A stretch of DNA of 41,332 nucleotides. It comes from Delftia acidovorans (GTDB lineage: Bacteria > Pseudomonadota > Gammaproteobacteria > Burkholderiales > Burkholderiaceae_C). The notes under the pieces were generated by a model that saw only the letters and a program-made list of their open reading frames with translations, was not told the origin of the DNA and did not search any database. The stretch is from assembly GCA_031286585.1 (NCBI GenBank), contig JAITUC010000017.1, positions 1 to 41,332 of the forward strand, read 5' to 3'. Shown here piece by piece: positions 31,392 through 39,653 of the stretch (position 1 is the first letter of the stretch; every line of letters starts with the position of its first letter). Both the position numbers and the translations under genes were made by a program.

Positions 31392-32579
31392 ATGCTGATC
31401 GACTTCTTCTACACCATGCGCGCGGCCAAGCTGCCCGTCTCGGTCAAGGAGTTCCTGACCCTGCTGGAGGCACTGCAGGCCGGCGTGGTCGGCCCCAAGA
31501 GCGACGACGCCTGGAGCCTGGACGACTTCTACCACCTGGGCCGCACCGTGCTCGTCAAGGACGAGAAGCACTACGACAAGTACGACCGCGCGTTCGCCGC
31601 CTACTTCAAGGGCGTGGAAATGGTGGCCGACCTCACGCGCGAAATCCCCCAGGACTGGCTGAAAAAGCTGCTGGAGCGCGAGCTCTCGCCCGAGGAAAAG
31701 GCCGCCATCGAGGCCATGGGCTGGGACGAGCTGATGGAAACGCTCAAGAAGCGGCTCGAAGAGCAAAAGGAGCGGCACGAAGGCGGCAACAAATGGATAG
31801 GCACGGGCGGCACCAGCCCCTTCGGCCACGGCGGCTACAACCCGGCCGGCGTGCGCATCGGCGGGCCGGGCCGCAACAAGAGCGCCGTCAAGGTCTGGGA
31901 GCAGCGCGCCTACCGCGACTACGACGACACGCAGGAGCTGGGCACGCGCAACATCAAGGTCGCGCTGCGCCGGCTGCGCAAGTTCGCGCGCGAAGGCGGC
32001 GAGCTGGAGCTGGACCTGCCCGACACCATCCGCAGCACGGCCGCCAACGCGGGCTACCTGGACATCAAGATGATCCCGGAGCGCCACAACAACGTGAAGG
32101 TGCTGCTGCTCATGGATGTGGGCGGCACCATGGACGAGCATGTGCAGCGCGTGGAAGAACTGTTCTCTGCGGTCAAGAGCGAGTTCAAGCACCTGGAGTT
32201 CTACTACTTCCACAACTGCGTCTACGACTTCATGTGGAAGAACAACCGCCGCCGCTTCGCCGAGAAGTTTCCGACCTGGGACATCATCCGCAAGTACAAC
32301 AAGGACTACAAGCTGATCTTCGTGGGCGACGCCACCATGAGTCCCTACGAGATCCTGCAGCCCGGCGGCAGCGTGGAGTACATGAACGAGGAGCCCGGCG
32401 CCGAATGGCTGCAGCGCCTGACGCATGCCTTCCCGCGCTTTGCCTGGATCAACCCCGAGCCGCCCGGCGTCTGGCAGTACCGCCAGAGCATCAGCATCAT
32501 CCAGCAGCTCACGGGCAACCGCATGTACCCTTTGACACTCAAAGGTCTGGAAGACGCCATGCGCCTGCTGTCAAAATAG
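31392..32579 (+). CDS. VWA-domain protein of the CoxE type
   Basis: 395 residues. The N-terminal part (MLIDFFYTMRAAKLPVSVKEF) and the C-terminal VWA domain match CoxE-like partners of MoxR ATPases. The metal-ion-dependent adhesion site reads LLLMDVGGTMDEH, that is D-x-G-x-T instead of the classic D-x-S-x-S, a variant seen in this subfamily. A Gly/charge-rich segment near residues 115-160 (EEQKERHEGGNKW onward) is probably flexible. It would deliver a client to MoxR for maturation. Confidence 0.92.
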   Translation: MLIDFFYTMRAAKLPVSVKEFLTLLEALQAGVVGPKSDDAWSLDDFYHLGRTVLVKDEKHYDKYDRAFAAYFKGVEMVADLTREIPQDWLKKLLERELSPEEKAAIEAMGWDELMETLKKRLEEQKERHEGGNKWIGTGGTSPFGHGGYNPAGVRIGGPGRNKSAVKVWEQRAYRDYDDTQELGTRNIKVALRRLRKFAREGGELELDLPDTIRSTAANAGYLDIKMIPERHNNVKVLLLMDVGGTMDEHVQRVEELFSAVKSEFKHLEFYYFHNCVYDFMWKNNRRRFAEKFPTWDIIRKYNKDYKLIFVGDATMSPYEILQPGGSVEYMNEEPGAEWLQRLTHAFPRFAWINPEPPGVWQYRQSISIIQQLTGNRMYPLTLKGLEDAMRLLSK

Positions 32580-32583
32580 GCCG

Positions 32584-34506
32584 ATGCCCAAGCTCCCCCC
32601 CGCAACAGCGCCGGCCCGAGGGCCGGCGTTTTTGTTTCTGTTGAGTGCAGCCCTGATGCTCGGTGGCTGCAGCCTCCTGCCGTCCAAGAATGATGACAAG
32701 GACACGGACCCGTCGCTGGTTGCAGCCACCGGCGACCCGGCCTTCTCGCTCGTCGTCGATGCGCCCAAGGAAGTGCGCGAGCTGCTGGAAAAGCACCTCG
32801 AACTGCGCCGCTACCGCTACCAGAGCGATCTGCAGCGGCGCGAACTCACGCGGCTGCTGGGCGCCACCGACGCCAATGTGCGCGACCTGATCGGCACGCT
32901 GGGCTACTTCAGCCCCACGGTCACGGTGGAGATCAAGGAAACGCCTGAATCCGAAGAGGCCCCGCTGCAGGTCACCGTGAAGGTGGACCCGGGCCAGCCC
33001 GCCACCATCGCGCGCAGCCAGGTGCGCTTTGCGGGCGTCAATGCCGACGACCCGGACGGCGCCTCGCAGCGAGCCACCATCGAGGGCCAATGGCCGCTGC
33101 AGCCCGGCCAGCGCTTCAGCCAGTCCAGCTGGAGCCAGGCCAAGAGCCAGGGACTGCGCACGCTGCAGTCGCGCCGCTACCCGCTGGCGCGCATCGACTC
33201 CAGCCTGGCCGACATCGACGCAGACACGCATGAGGCCGATGTCAGCGTGGCCTATGCGCCCGGCCCGGCCTATACCTTCGGCCCGCTGCGCATCGAAGGC
33301 GCCCAGCGCTACGACCCCGTGGGCACGGCCCGCATCGCACGCCTGCCCGAGGGCGAGGAATACGACCAGACCGCCCTGGTCGATGCCCAGCTGCGCCTGG
33401 CCAGCAGCGGCTACTACGACTCCGTCTTCCTCACGCTGGCCAATGTGCCCCAGCAAGGCGAGAGCGCGGCCGAGGACGAGGAAGCCATCAAGCGCAAGGG
33501 CGCCCAGGTCACCACGCCCGTCATCGCCCAGGTGCGCGAGGCCCAGATGCAGAAATGGGTCTTCGGCGTGGGCATGAGCACCGACACCGGCCCGCGCCTG
33601 AGCGTGGACCACATCCACAACCGCCTGCCCTGGCTGGGCTGGCGTGCCGTCACGCGCATGCGCTTCGACCGCAAGAACCCGCTGATCTCCACGCAGTGGA
33701 CCGCCCTGCCCGATGAAACGCTGTGGCGCTGGTTCACCACGGCCAAGGCCGAGCGCGCGCCCTCGGGCGACTTCGATGTCAACAGCCTGCAGCTGCGCGC
33801 CGGTCGCACCAAGTCCGAAGACCACATCGACCGCAACTACTACCTGCAGTACGACTACGCCAAGACCCAGGGCGAGGGCGCGCCGCCCTCCAGCTCGTCG
33901 GTCACGGCCAACTACGGCTGGACCGGGCGCTACTTCGACAGCACGCTGGCGCCCTCCTCGGGCTTCGGCTTTGCCTGGGAAGTGGGCGCAGGCTCCACGC
34001 TCACGCCCCAGCGCACGCCGTTCGGCCGCGTCTCGGGCCGCTGGCTCAGCCTGATTCCCATCGGCGAGGTCGATCCCGAAACCAAGCGCCGCAGCCGCCT
34101 GGCGCTGCGCGCATCGGGCGGCGCCTTGCTGGCACGCAAGGATGCCGACCTGCCCGTCACGCAGCTGTTCATCACCGGCGGCGACAACACCGTGCGCGGC
34201 TACGGCTACCAGAGCATCGGTGCGCGCACCGACAGCGGCAAGGTCATCGGCGGACGCTACATGGCCGTGGGCAGCATCGAATGGCAGCGGCCCATCGTCA
34301 TCAAGGGCAACACGCAGGACTGGGAGCACGCCGTCTTCCTGGACGCCGGCACCGTGGGCGATGCGCCCGACTCCATGTACATGCGCGTGGGCGTGGGCAC
34401 CGGCCTGCGCTGGCGCAGCCCCGTGGGGCCCGTGCAGGCCGACATCGCCTGGGGTGCCCAGGAAAAGCAATTGCGCCTGCATCTGCGCCTGGGCTTCAAC
34501 TTCTGA
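32584..34506 (+). CDS. tamA: TamA: Omp85-family outer-membrane translocation and assembly protein
   Basis: 640 residues. A signal peptide ends with a lipobox-like LMLGGCS (Cys29), then POTRA repeats (about 60-330) and a C-terminal 16-strand barrel with the Omp85 motif VRGYGYQSIG and a terminal Phe (LGFNF). TamA works with TamB (next gene, 2 bp away) in moving proteins or lipids to the outer membrane. If Cys29 is lipidated, the protein would be a lipid-anchored barrel. No Shine-Dalgarno precedes the ATG at 32584. A perfect terminator-like hairpin (32609-32633) lies within codons 9-17, so expression may be tuned there. Confidence 0.92.
   Translation: MPKLPPATAPARGPAFLFLLSAALMLGGCSLLPSKNDDKDTDPSLVAATGDPAFSLVVDAPKEVRELLEKHLELRRYRYQSDLQRRELTRLLGATDANVRDLIGTLGYFSPTVTVEIKETPESEEAPLQVTVKVDPGQPATIARSQVRFAGVNADDPDGASQRATIEGQWPLQPGQRFSQSSWSQAKSQGLRTLQSRRYPLARIDSSLADIDADTHEADVSVAYAPGPAYTFGPLRIEGAQRYDPVGTARIARLPEGEEYDQTALVDAQLRLASSGYYDSVFLTLANVPQQGESAAEDEEAIKRKGAQVTTPVIAQVREAQMQKWVFGVGMSTDTGPRLSVDHIHNRLPWLGWRAVTRMRFDRKNPLISTQWTALPDETLWRWFTTAKAERAPSGDFDVNSLQLRAGRTKSEDHIDRNYYLQYDYAKTQGEGAPPSSSSVTANYGWTGRYFDSTLAPSSGFGFAWEVGAGSTLTPQRTPFGRVSGRWLSLIPIGEVDPETKRRSRLALRASGGALLARKDADLPVTQLFITGGDNTVRGYGYQSIGARTDSGKVIGGRYMAVGSIEWQRPIVIKGNTQDWEHAVFLDAGTVGDAPDSMYMRVGVGTGLRWRSPVGPVQADIAWGAQEKQLRLHLRLGFNF
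32609..32633 (+). terminator. Terminator-like hairpin inside the 5' end of tamA
   Basis: CGCCGGCCC (32609-32617), GA, GGGCCGGCG (32620-32628), then five Ts and a further T-rich run. It has every feature of a rho-independent terminator, but it begins 25 bases into the tamA reading frame. It may stop the upstream MoxR-GNAT-VWA mRNA, or act as an attenuator for tamA when ribosomes are absent. Confidence 0.8.
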
Positions 34507-34508
34507 CC

Positions 34509-37500
34509 ATGGTGGATTCCCGTTTGAATACCCCTGCCTCCTCCGCCGCGCCAGATCAAAGCCCACAGGCGTCCCTTCCCCCGCAGGCGCCCCAGCCCGC
34601 GCCCCGGCGCCGCCGCCGCTGGCTGCGCGGCCTGCTCTGGTGCGTCCTGGTCCTGGTCCTGCTGCTGGCCGCCCTGCTGGGCTCCGCCTGGTGGTGGGCC
34701 GGGCGCGCGGATTCGCTGGCCTACACCCTGCAGCGCGTGGCCGGCTGGCTGCCCGCAGGCCAGAGCCTGCAGGCCAGGGAGGTGACCGGCACGCTGCGCC
34801 AGGGCGGCCGCATCGGCTGGCTGCAATGGCAAAGCCCCACCATGAAGGTGCAGCTGCAGGACGCCACCATCGGCTGGCAATTGCGCCCCCTGCTGTCGCG
34901 CACCGTGCGCCTGGGCGAAGTCCGCATCGCCGAGCTGAGCATCGCCAGCACGCCCGATCACGAGGACAAGAAACCCGTCGAGCCGCTGCAGCAGCTCGTG
35001 CTGCCCGTGAAGATCGACGTGCCCTTCCACGTGGAGCGCATCGTCTGGCAAGGCCCGCCCCAGGCCGAGGTACTGGGCCTGCAGGGCCACTATGTCTACG
35101 ACGGCAGCGAGCACCAGCTCGACGTGCGCGACCTGCAATGGGCCGATGGCAACTACCAGGCCAGGCTGCGCCTGCAGGCCCGCGCGCCCATGGCCATCCA
35201 GGCCCAGCTGCAGGGCGACCTGCAGGCACCGGCCCTGGCTTCGGACGACGACTCCTCCGCTGCCAAGGCCCCCAAACCTGCACCGCTGGCCGTGCAGGCC
35301 AAGGCACAGATCGACGGCACCCTGGCCACCGCCGCTGCGCAGCTGGGCATCAAGCTCCAGGTTGATGCCAAGCCCGGGACGGTGTCCGAGGAAACGCCTG
35401 CCCCTGCCGCCGTGCAGAAATCCGCCAAGGTCGATGGCAAGAACGGCAAGGCCAGGGAGCTCAAGGAAGCCGCCCCCGTGGCCGAACCCATGCATGCGGA
35501 CATCGAGGCCCGCATCCAGCCCTGGCAGCCCCAGCCGCTGCAGACGGCGCGTGCGCAGCTCAGCCAGCTCGACATCGCCGCCTTCTGGCCCCAGGGACCG
35601 CGCACCCGCATCAGCGGCGAATTGCAGGCCGGGCCGGATGGCAAGGCGGCTGATACGGCCCAGGCACCGGCCACGGCGCCCGCCACGGAGCAGTCATCGG
35701 ACCAGGCACCAGGCTCGGCCATCGCCACCACCGCCTGGCAGCTGACGACCCGCCTGAACAACGCCATGCCCGGTCCATGGGACCACCAGCGCCTGCCGCT
35801 GGACCAGATCGAGGCCTCGGTGCGCTATGACGGCCAGCAGTGGCTGCTGGAGCAGGCGCAGATCGCCATAGGCTCGGGCAGCATCGACGCCCAGGGCCGC
35901 TTCGAGCCCGCCACGAAGGTCTTTGAAGGCCAGGCCAAGGTCCAGCGCCTGGACCCCGCCGCGCTCTACAGCATCCTGGAAGCCGCACCGCTGCAAGGCG
36001 AGCTGCGCGCCAGCGCCACGGCAGAGCAGCAGGTGGACTTCAGCGTGGACATCCAGGCTGCCGCGCCCGCGGGCGGCAAGCGCCAGCCCCTGCGCATCGA
36101 GAAACTCGCCACCAAGGGCCGCTGGGCCCAGCCCGTGCTGTCGCTGGAGAACCTGCAGCTTGATGCGCTGCAGGCCTCGGTGCGCAGCCGCAGCCTGCAG
36201 TTCGACACCGAACAGCAAAAGCTGCAGACCGTGCTGAAGGCCGAGCTGCCCGGCGCCGAGCTCTCGCTGGACGGCCACATCAGCCCCGCCGCAGGCCAGG
36301 GCAGCAGCCAGCTCAAGCTGGCCTCGCTCACCGCCCTCACGCAGTGGCTGCGCAAGCTTCCCGGCATGAAGGACCCGCTGGCCGGCGCCCTGCTCGAAGG
36401 CCAGGCCCAGCTGGACGCCAGCTGGCGCGGCGGCTGGGGCGCCCTGCAAAAGCGCATGAAGGCCGCCGTGGGCGACCCGCTGCCCGCCAGCGGCCTGCAA
36501 CTGCAGGCCGACCTGCAGGCCGCCAAGCTGCGCTACCTGCCCGCCAACACGCCGCCCGAACAGGCGCTGGAACTGCCGGAGCTGCGCCTGGCCCTCAAGG
36601 GCTCGCCCGAGCAGGCCAGCCTGACCCTCACCGGCCAGGCGAAGCGCGGCACGCAGACCGCGCAGATCGACACGGCCCTGCAGGCAGGCCTTGCCACGGC
36701 GCGCGGTGCTGCGCCCCTGGACTGGCAGGCCAGCATCGACAGACTGCAGGCGCGGCTGCACCCCGGCCAGGACCTGCCCGGCCCCTGGCAACTGCAGCTG
36801 GCGGGCAAGCAGCCCGTGCAGATCGCCCAGCGCACCACGGGCCGCACCGTGCTGTCCACCACGTTCACGGCGTCGGCCGGCAGCCTGCAGGTCACGCCGC
36901 CCACGCTGGCCCAGCGCCGCGCCAATGCCGAGGCGCCCCAGCCCGTGCTGCTGGCCTGGGACGACACCCGCGCCACCCAGGGCGGCGACGGCCGCTGGGC
37001 CCTGCGCAGCACCGGCCGCGCGCAGGCCCTGCCGCTGGCCTGGGTCGATGCCCTGTCCATGGCCGAGGAGCCCCCGCTGGCCGCCATGGGCCTGAGCGGC
37101 GACCTGAGCTTCAATGCCCGCTGGGACGTGGACACCACCGGCCCCGCGCTCAAGGCCGAACTGCTGGTCGAGCGTGCAGCCGGCGACCTGCGCCTGGCCG
37201 TGGAAGACGGCTCGGGCACCACGGTCATCCACACCACCGGTCCGCGTTCCGGCAAGCCCGGCGAAGTGCGCACGCATACCGTGCGCGGCGCCGGCATGCG
37301 CGCCCACATCAAGCAGGCCCGCCTGAGCGTGCGCGCCCAGGGCGACGACGTGCAGGCCAAGCTCGATTGGGACAGCGAACGCGCCGGTACCCTGACGGCC
37401 CAGCTGGGCACGCGCCTGGCCCAGCAGAACGGCACCTGGACCTGGCCCGAGAAAGCCCCGCTGTCCGGCCAGATCGACGCCCGCATGCCCGACGTCGGCA

Positions 37501-38855
37501 TCTGGGCGCTGTTCGCCCCGCCCGGCTGGCGCGTCACCGGCTCGCTGCAGGCCAAGGCCGAGATCAGCGGCGACCGCCAGAACCCGCAGTGGCAGGGCAA
37601 CCTCTCGGCCGACGGCCTGAGCATCCTGTCCGCACTGGACGGCATCGACCTGCAAAACGGCGTGCTGCGCGCCCGCCTGCAAGGCAACCGGCTGGACCTG
37701 ACCGAACTGCGCATGCAGGGCGGGCGCGGCAGCAATGCGCGCATCCTGGGCTACAGCGGCAACCTCACCACGGCCCCGCGCGAAGGCGGCGAACTCACGG
37801 GCTCGGGCTTCGTGCGCTGGGACCCGCCCAATGCCGATGGCAGCAACTCCGGCCTGAGCATGGACCTGCGCGCCCAGGCCACCAGGCTGCAGGTGCTGGT
37901 GCGCGCGGACCGCCAGGTCAGCATCTCGGGCGGCCTGCAGGCCAAGCTGGAGCAGGGCCAGTTCACACTGCGCGGCGACCTCACCACCGACCGCGCCACC
38001 ATCATCCTGCCCGAGGAATCCGCCCCCTCGCTGGACTCCGACGTGGTCGTGCACTCGGCCGCCTCGCGCAAGGCCGAGCAGGAAGCGGCGCGCAAGCAGC
38101 AGCAGGCCGACCGCAAGGCCCAGGCCCGCGCGCAAACCATCAAGCTGCCCGACATCCTCGTCAAGCTCGACCTGGGCCGCGACTTCGCGCTGCAGGGCTA
38201 CGGCATCACCACCCGCCTGGAAGGCGCGCTGGAAGTGCAGGGCCCCACCGTGGCGGGCGGCCCGCCGCGCATCACCGGCGAAATCCGCACCGTGCAGGGC
38301 CGCTACCGCGCCTGGGGCCAGTCGCTGGACGTGGAAACCGGCCTCATCCGCTTCAACGGCCCCTACGCCAACCCCTCGCTGGACATCCTGGCGCTGCGCC
38401 CCAACATCGCCGTGCGCGCCGGCGTGCAGGTGCAGGGCACGGCCAACGCCCCGCGCGTGCGCCTGTACTCCGACCCCGAACTGCCCGACGCCGAAAAGCT
38501 CTCCTGGGTGGTCATGGGCCGCGACCCCGCCACGGGCGGCGCCGAAAGCGCCCTGCTCCAGCAGGCTGCGCTGTCCCTGCTCAGCGGCGGGCGAAACAAC
38601 AGCGGCAAGATCGCCAGCAACCTGGGCCTGGACGAAATCGGCTTCAAGGGACCGGGCGGCGATGGCTCCACCGGCGCCGCCCTCACCCTGGGCAAGCGCC
38701 TGTCCAGCGACCTCTACGTCACCTACGAGCAAAGCCTCTCGGGGGCCATGGGCACGCTGTACATCTTTTACGACCTCTCGCGCCGCCTCACCCTGCGCGG
38801 CCAGACCGGGGAAACCAGCGCGGTGGACCTGATCTACACCGTGCGCAAGGACTGA
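34509..38855 (+). CDS. tamB: TamB: translocation and assembly module subunit (AsmA-like bridge)
   Basis: 1448 residues. A short cytoplasmic Arg-rich tail is followed by one transmembrane helix (LLWCVLVLVLLLAALLGSAWW), then a long, repetitive beta-helical periplasmic body and the C-terminal TamB/DUF490 domain (about 1150-1448). This ends with SLSGAMGTLYIFYDLSRRL and GETSAVDLIYTVRKD, conserved at the TamB C-terminus. TamB is an inner-membrane protein that spans the periplasm to TamA and is thought to conduct lipids. The start is 2 bp after the tamA stop. Several Ala/Lys/Pro-rich insertions (about 240-330) are probably linkers. Confidence 0.93.
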   Translation: MVDSRLNTPASSAAPDQSPQASLPPQAPQPAPRRRRRWLRGLLWCVLVLVLLLAALLGSAWWWAGRADSLAYTLQRVAGWLPAGQSLQAREVTGTLRQGGRIGWLQWQSPTMKVQLQDATIGWQLRPLLSRTVRLGEVRIAELSIASTPDHEDKKPVEPLQQLVLPVKIDVPFHVERIVWQGPPQAEVLGLQGHYVYDGSEHQLDVRDLQWADGNYQARLRLQARAPMAIQAQLQGDLQAPALASDDDSSAAKAPKPAPLAVQAKAQIDGTLATAAAQLGIKLQVDAKPGTVSEETPAPAAVQKSAKVDGKNGKARELKEAAPVAEPMHADIEARIQPWQPQPLQTARAQLSQLDIAAFWPQGPRTRISGELQAGPDGKAADTAQAPATAPATEQSSDQAPGSAIATTAWQLTTRLNNAMPGPWDHQRLPLDQIEASVRYDGQQWLLEQAQIAIGSGSIDAQGRFEPATKVFEGQAKVQRLDPAALYSILEAAPLQGELRASATAEQQVDFSVDIQAAAPAGGKRQPLRIEKLATKGRWAQPVLSLENLQLDALQASVRSRSLQFDTEQQKLQTVLKAELPGAELSLDGHISPAAGQGSSQLKLASLTALTQWLRKLPGMKDPLAGALLEGQAQLDASWRGGWGALQKRMKAAVGDPLPASGLQLQADLQAAKLRYLPANTPPEQALELPELRLALKGSPEQASLTLTGQAKRGTQTAQIDTALQAGLATARGAAPLDWQASIDRLQARLHPGQDLPGPWQLQLAGKQPVQIAQRTTGRTVLSTTFTASAGSLQVTPPTLAQRRANAEAPQPVLLAWDDTRATQGGDGRWALRSTGRAQALPLAWVDALSMAEEPPLAAMGLSGDLSFNARWDVDTTGPALKAELLVERAAGDLRLAVEDGSGTTVIHTTGPRSGKPGEVRTHTVRGAGMRAHIKQARLSVRAQGDDVQAKLDWDSERAGTLTAQLGTRLAQQNGTWTWPEKAPLSGQIDARMPDVGIWALFAPPGWRVTGSLQAKAEISGDRQNPQWQGNLSADGLSILSALDGIDLQNGVLRARLQGNRLDLTELRMQGGRGSNARILGYSGNLTTAPREGGELTGSGFVRWDPPNADGSNSGLSMDLRAQATRLQVLVRADRQVSISGGLQAKLEQGQFTLRGDLTTDRATIILPEESAPSLDSDVVVHSAASRKAEQEAARKQQQADRKAQARAQTIKLPDILVKLDLGRDFALQGYGITTRLEGALEVQGPTVAGGPPRITGEIRTVQGRYRAWGQSLDVETGLIRFNGPYANPSLDILALRPNIAVRAGVQVQGTANAPRVRLYSDPELPDAEKLSWVVMGRDPATGGAESALLQQAALSLLSGGRNNSGKIASNLGLDEIGFKGPGGDGSTGAALTLGKRLSSDLYVTYEQSLSGAMGTLYIFYDLSRRLTLRGQTGETSAVDLIYTVRKD

Positions 38856-38866
38856 CGCCCGACGCC

Positions 38867-38901
38867 GCCCTGCGCGCCGCCCGGCAAGCGGCGTGCAGGG
38901 C
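38867..38901 (+). terminator. Stem-loop after tamB without T-run
   Basis: GCCCTGCGCGCCGC (38867-38880) pairs with GCGGCGTGCAGGGC (38888-38901) across one G-T wobble, loop CCGGCAA. It lacks a U-tract and might stabilise the tamB 3' end or aid termination. Confidence 0.5.
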
Positions 38902-38919
38902 AGACCCGTCCCGAGCGTT

Positions 38920-38925
38920 TACAAT
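38920..38925 (+). promoter_or_regulatory. -10 hexamer of the tRNA-Arg gene
   Basis: TACAAT at 38920-38925, 12 nt before the mature tRNA 5' end, as expected for a short-leader tRNA transcript. A -35 is not evident. Confidence 0.55.
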
Positions 38926-38937
38926 CGCGGTTTGCCT

Positions 38938-39012
38938 CTCTCCGTAGTTCAATGGATAGAACGGGCGCCTCCTAAGCGCCAGATACAGGTTCGATTCCTG
39001 TCGGAGGGACCA
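38938..39012 (+). tRNA. tRNA-Arg (anticodon CCT)
   Basis: 75 nt including an encoded CCA. The acceptor CTCTCCG pairs with CGGAGGG (one T-G wobble), the D stem is GTTC/GAAC, the anticodon stem GGCGC/GCGCC with loop CTCCTAA (anticodon CCT, decoding AGG), variable loop AGAT, and the T stem ACAGG/CCTGT with TTCGATT. All stems fit the cloverleaf. tRNA 3' ends are common integration sites, and the sequence beyond it is AT-richer. Confidence 0.95.
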
Positions 39013-39095
39013 TGAGATGTTTTTTGCATCAATCAATTGCGCGCACTGTAGATGGTCCGGTGACCTACCGGAGACATGAATAGTGCAGAAACGAC

Positions 39096-39137
39096 AAAAG
39101 CCCCTCGACACCATATCCGGTGTCGAGGGGCTTTTTT
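39096..39137 (+). terminator. Strong intrinsic terminator downstream of tRNA-Arg
   Basis: AAAAGCCCCTCGACACC (39096-39112) pairs perfectly with GGTGTCGAGGGGCTTTT (39119-39135), loop ATATCC, followed by more Ts. It lies 83 bp after the CCA end, leaving a trailer that holds a smaller hairpin (TCCGGT/ACCGGA, 39056-39072). Confidence 0.93.
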
Positions 39138-39653
39138 CGTATTGCACACCGTCATGGATTGCGATTCGCCCCGCTCCCGTCCCGGGCAATCGTCCGGAGC
39201 CGGTCCTATGTACGGAACTGATAGCGCAGGCTGACGAGCTTCTGAAACCTCGGCGCGCTCATCAAGCACGCGTCCTGAGTAAATTCCCAGCGCCTACTTG
39301 TCGACGCGGGACGTGTAGATGGCTTGCGGTTTGGCATGAGTGGGACGGGGGCCTTTGCCCTGCTGCCGCGGTACAGAGACTCAACGGCCACAGGACCTTG
39401 TACATGTTGCACAAAAACAACAACCGGGGGACTCTCTCCTACCCAGCACCTTCTGAAGACCCACCCGGTAACGCGATCTGCTCAGATTTGCTCAGATTCA
39501 GAACGTTTCTATTTGTTTTAATCTGTAGCAAATTTCTCACTATGGGGCAAAAACCCAAAGCTTCCCGTCCAAGCAGGTCTTCCTGCCAGCTTCCCCTGCC
39601 TCCAAAGTGTGCCTAGCAAGCTTTCAGGGGTGTTCCTCAAAGGTGTCTCACAC
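39138..39653. other. Intergenic accessory region before the beta-propeller gene
   Basis: About 515 bp with base composition falling toward AT. It carries a tandem GCTCAGATT (near 39479-39498), a possible outer-membrane receptor remnant on the minus strand (39206-39292), and A/T-rich sequence (39500-39545) where a promoter for the next gene is likely. AAAGG at about 39639-39643 may be its ribosome binding site. No intact gene is seen. Confidence 0.5.
39206..39292 (-). pseudogene. Possible C-terminal remnant of an outer-membrane (TonB-type) receptor
   Basis: The minus strand reads EFTQDACLMSAPRFQKLVSL and then RYQFRT before a stop. The APRxFxxxxSLRYQF pattern is how the last beta-strand of many TonB-dependent receptors ends, with the aromatic residue that the Bam complex recognises. 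Here two extra residues follow the Phe, and no barrel sequence precedes it in frame. It is likely a decayed gene end; chance is possible. Confidence 0.3.

Noticed and set aside
32539..38732. Very long minus-strand frames opposite tamA/tamB
   Set aside because: Low-complexity Ala/Gly/Leu/Gln composition is typical of antisense shadows of G/C-ending codons; the sense genes have clear family motifs.
39083..39616. 177-codon plus-strand frame after tRNA-Arg
   Set aside because: It reads straight through a perfect intrinsic terminator and has no family features.
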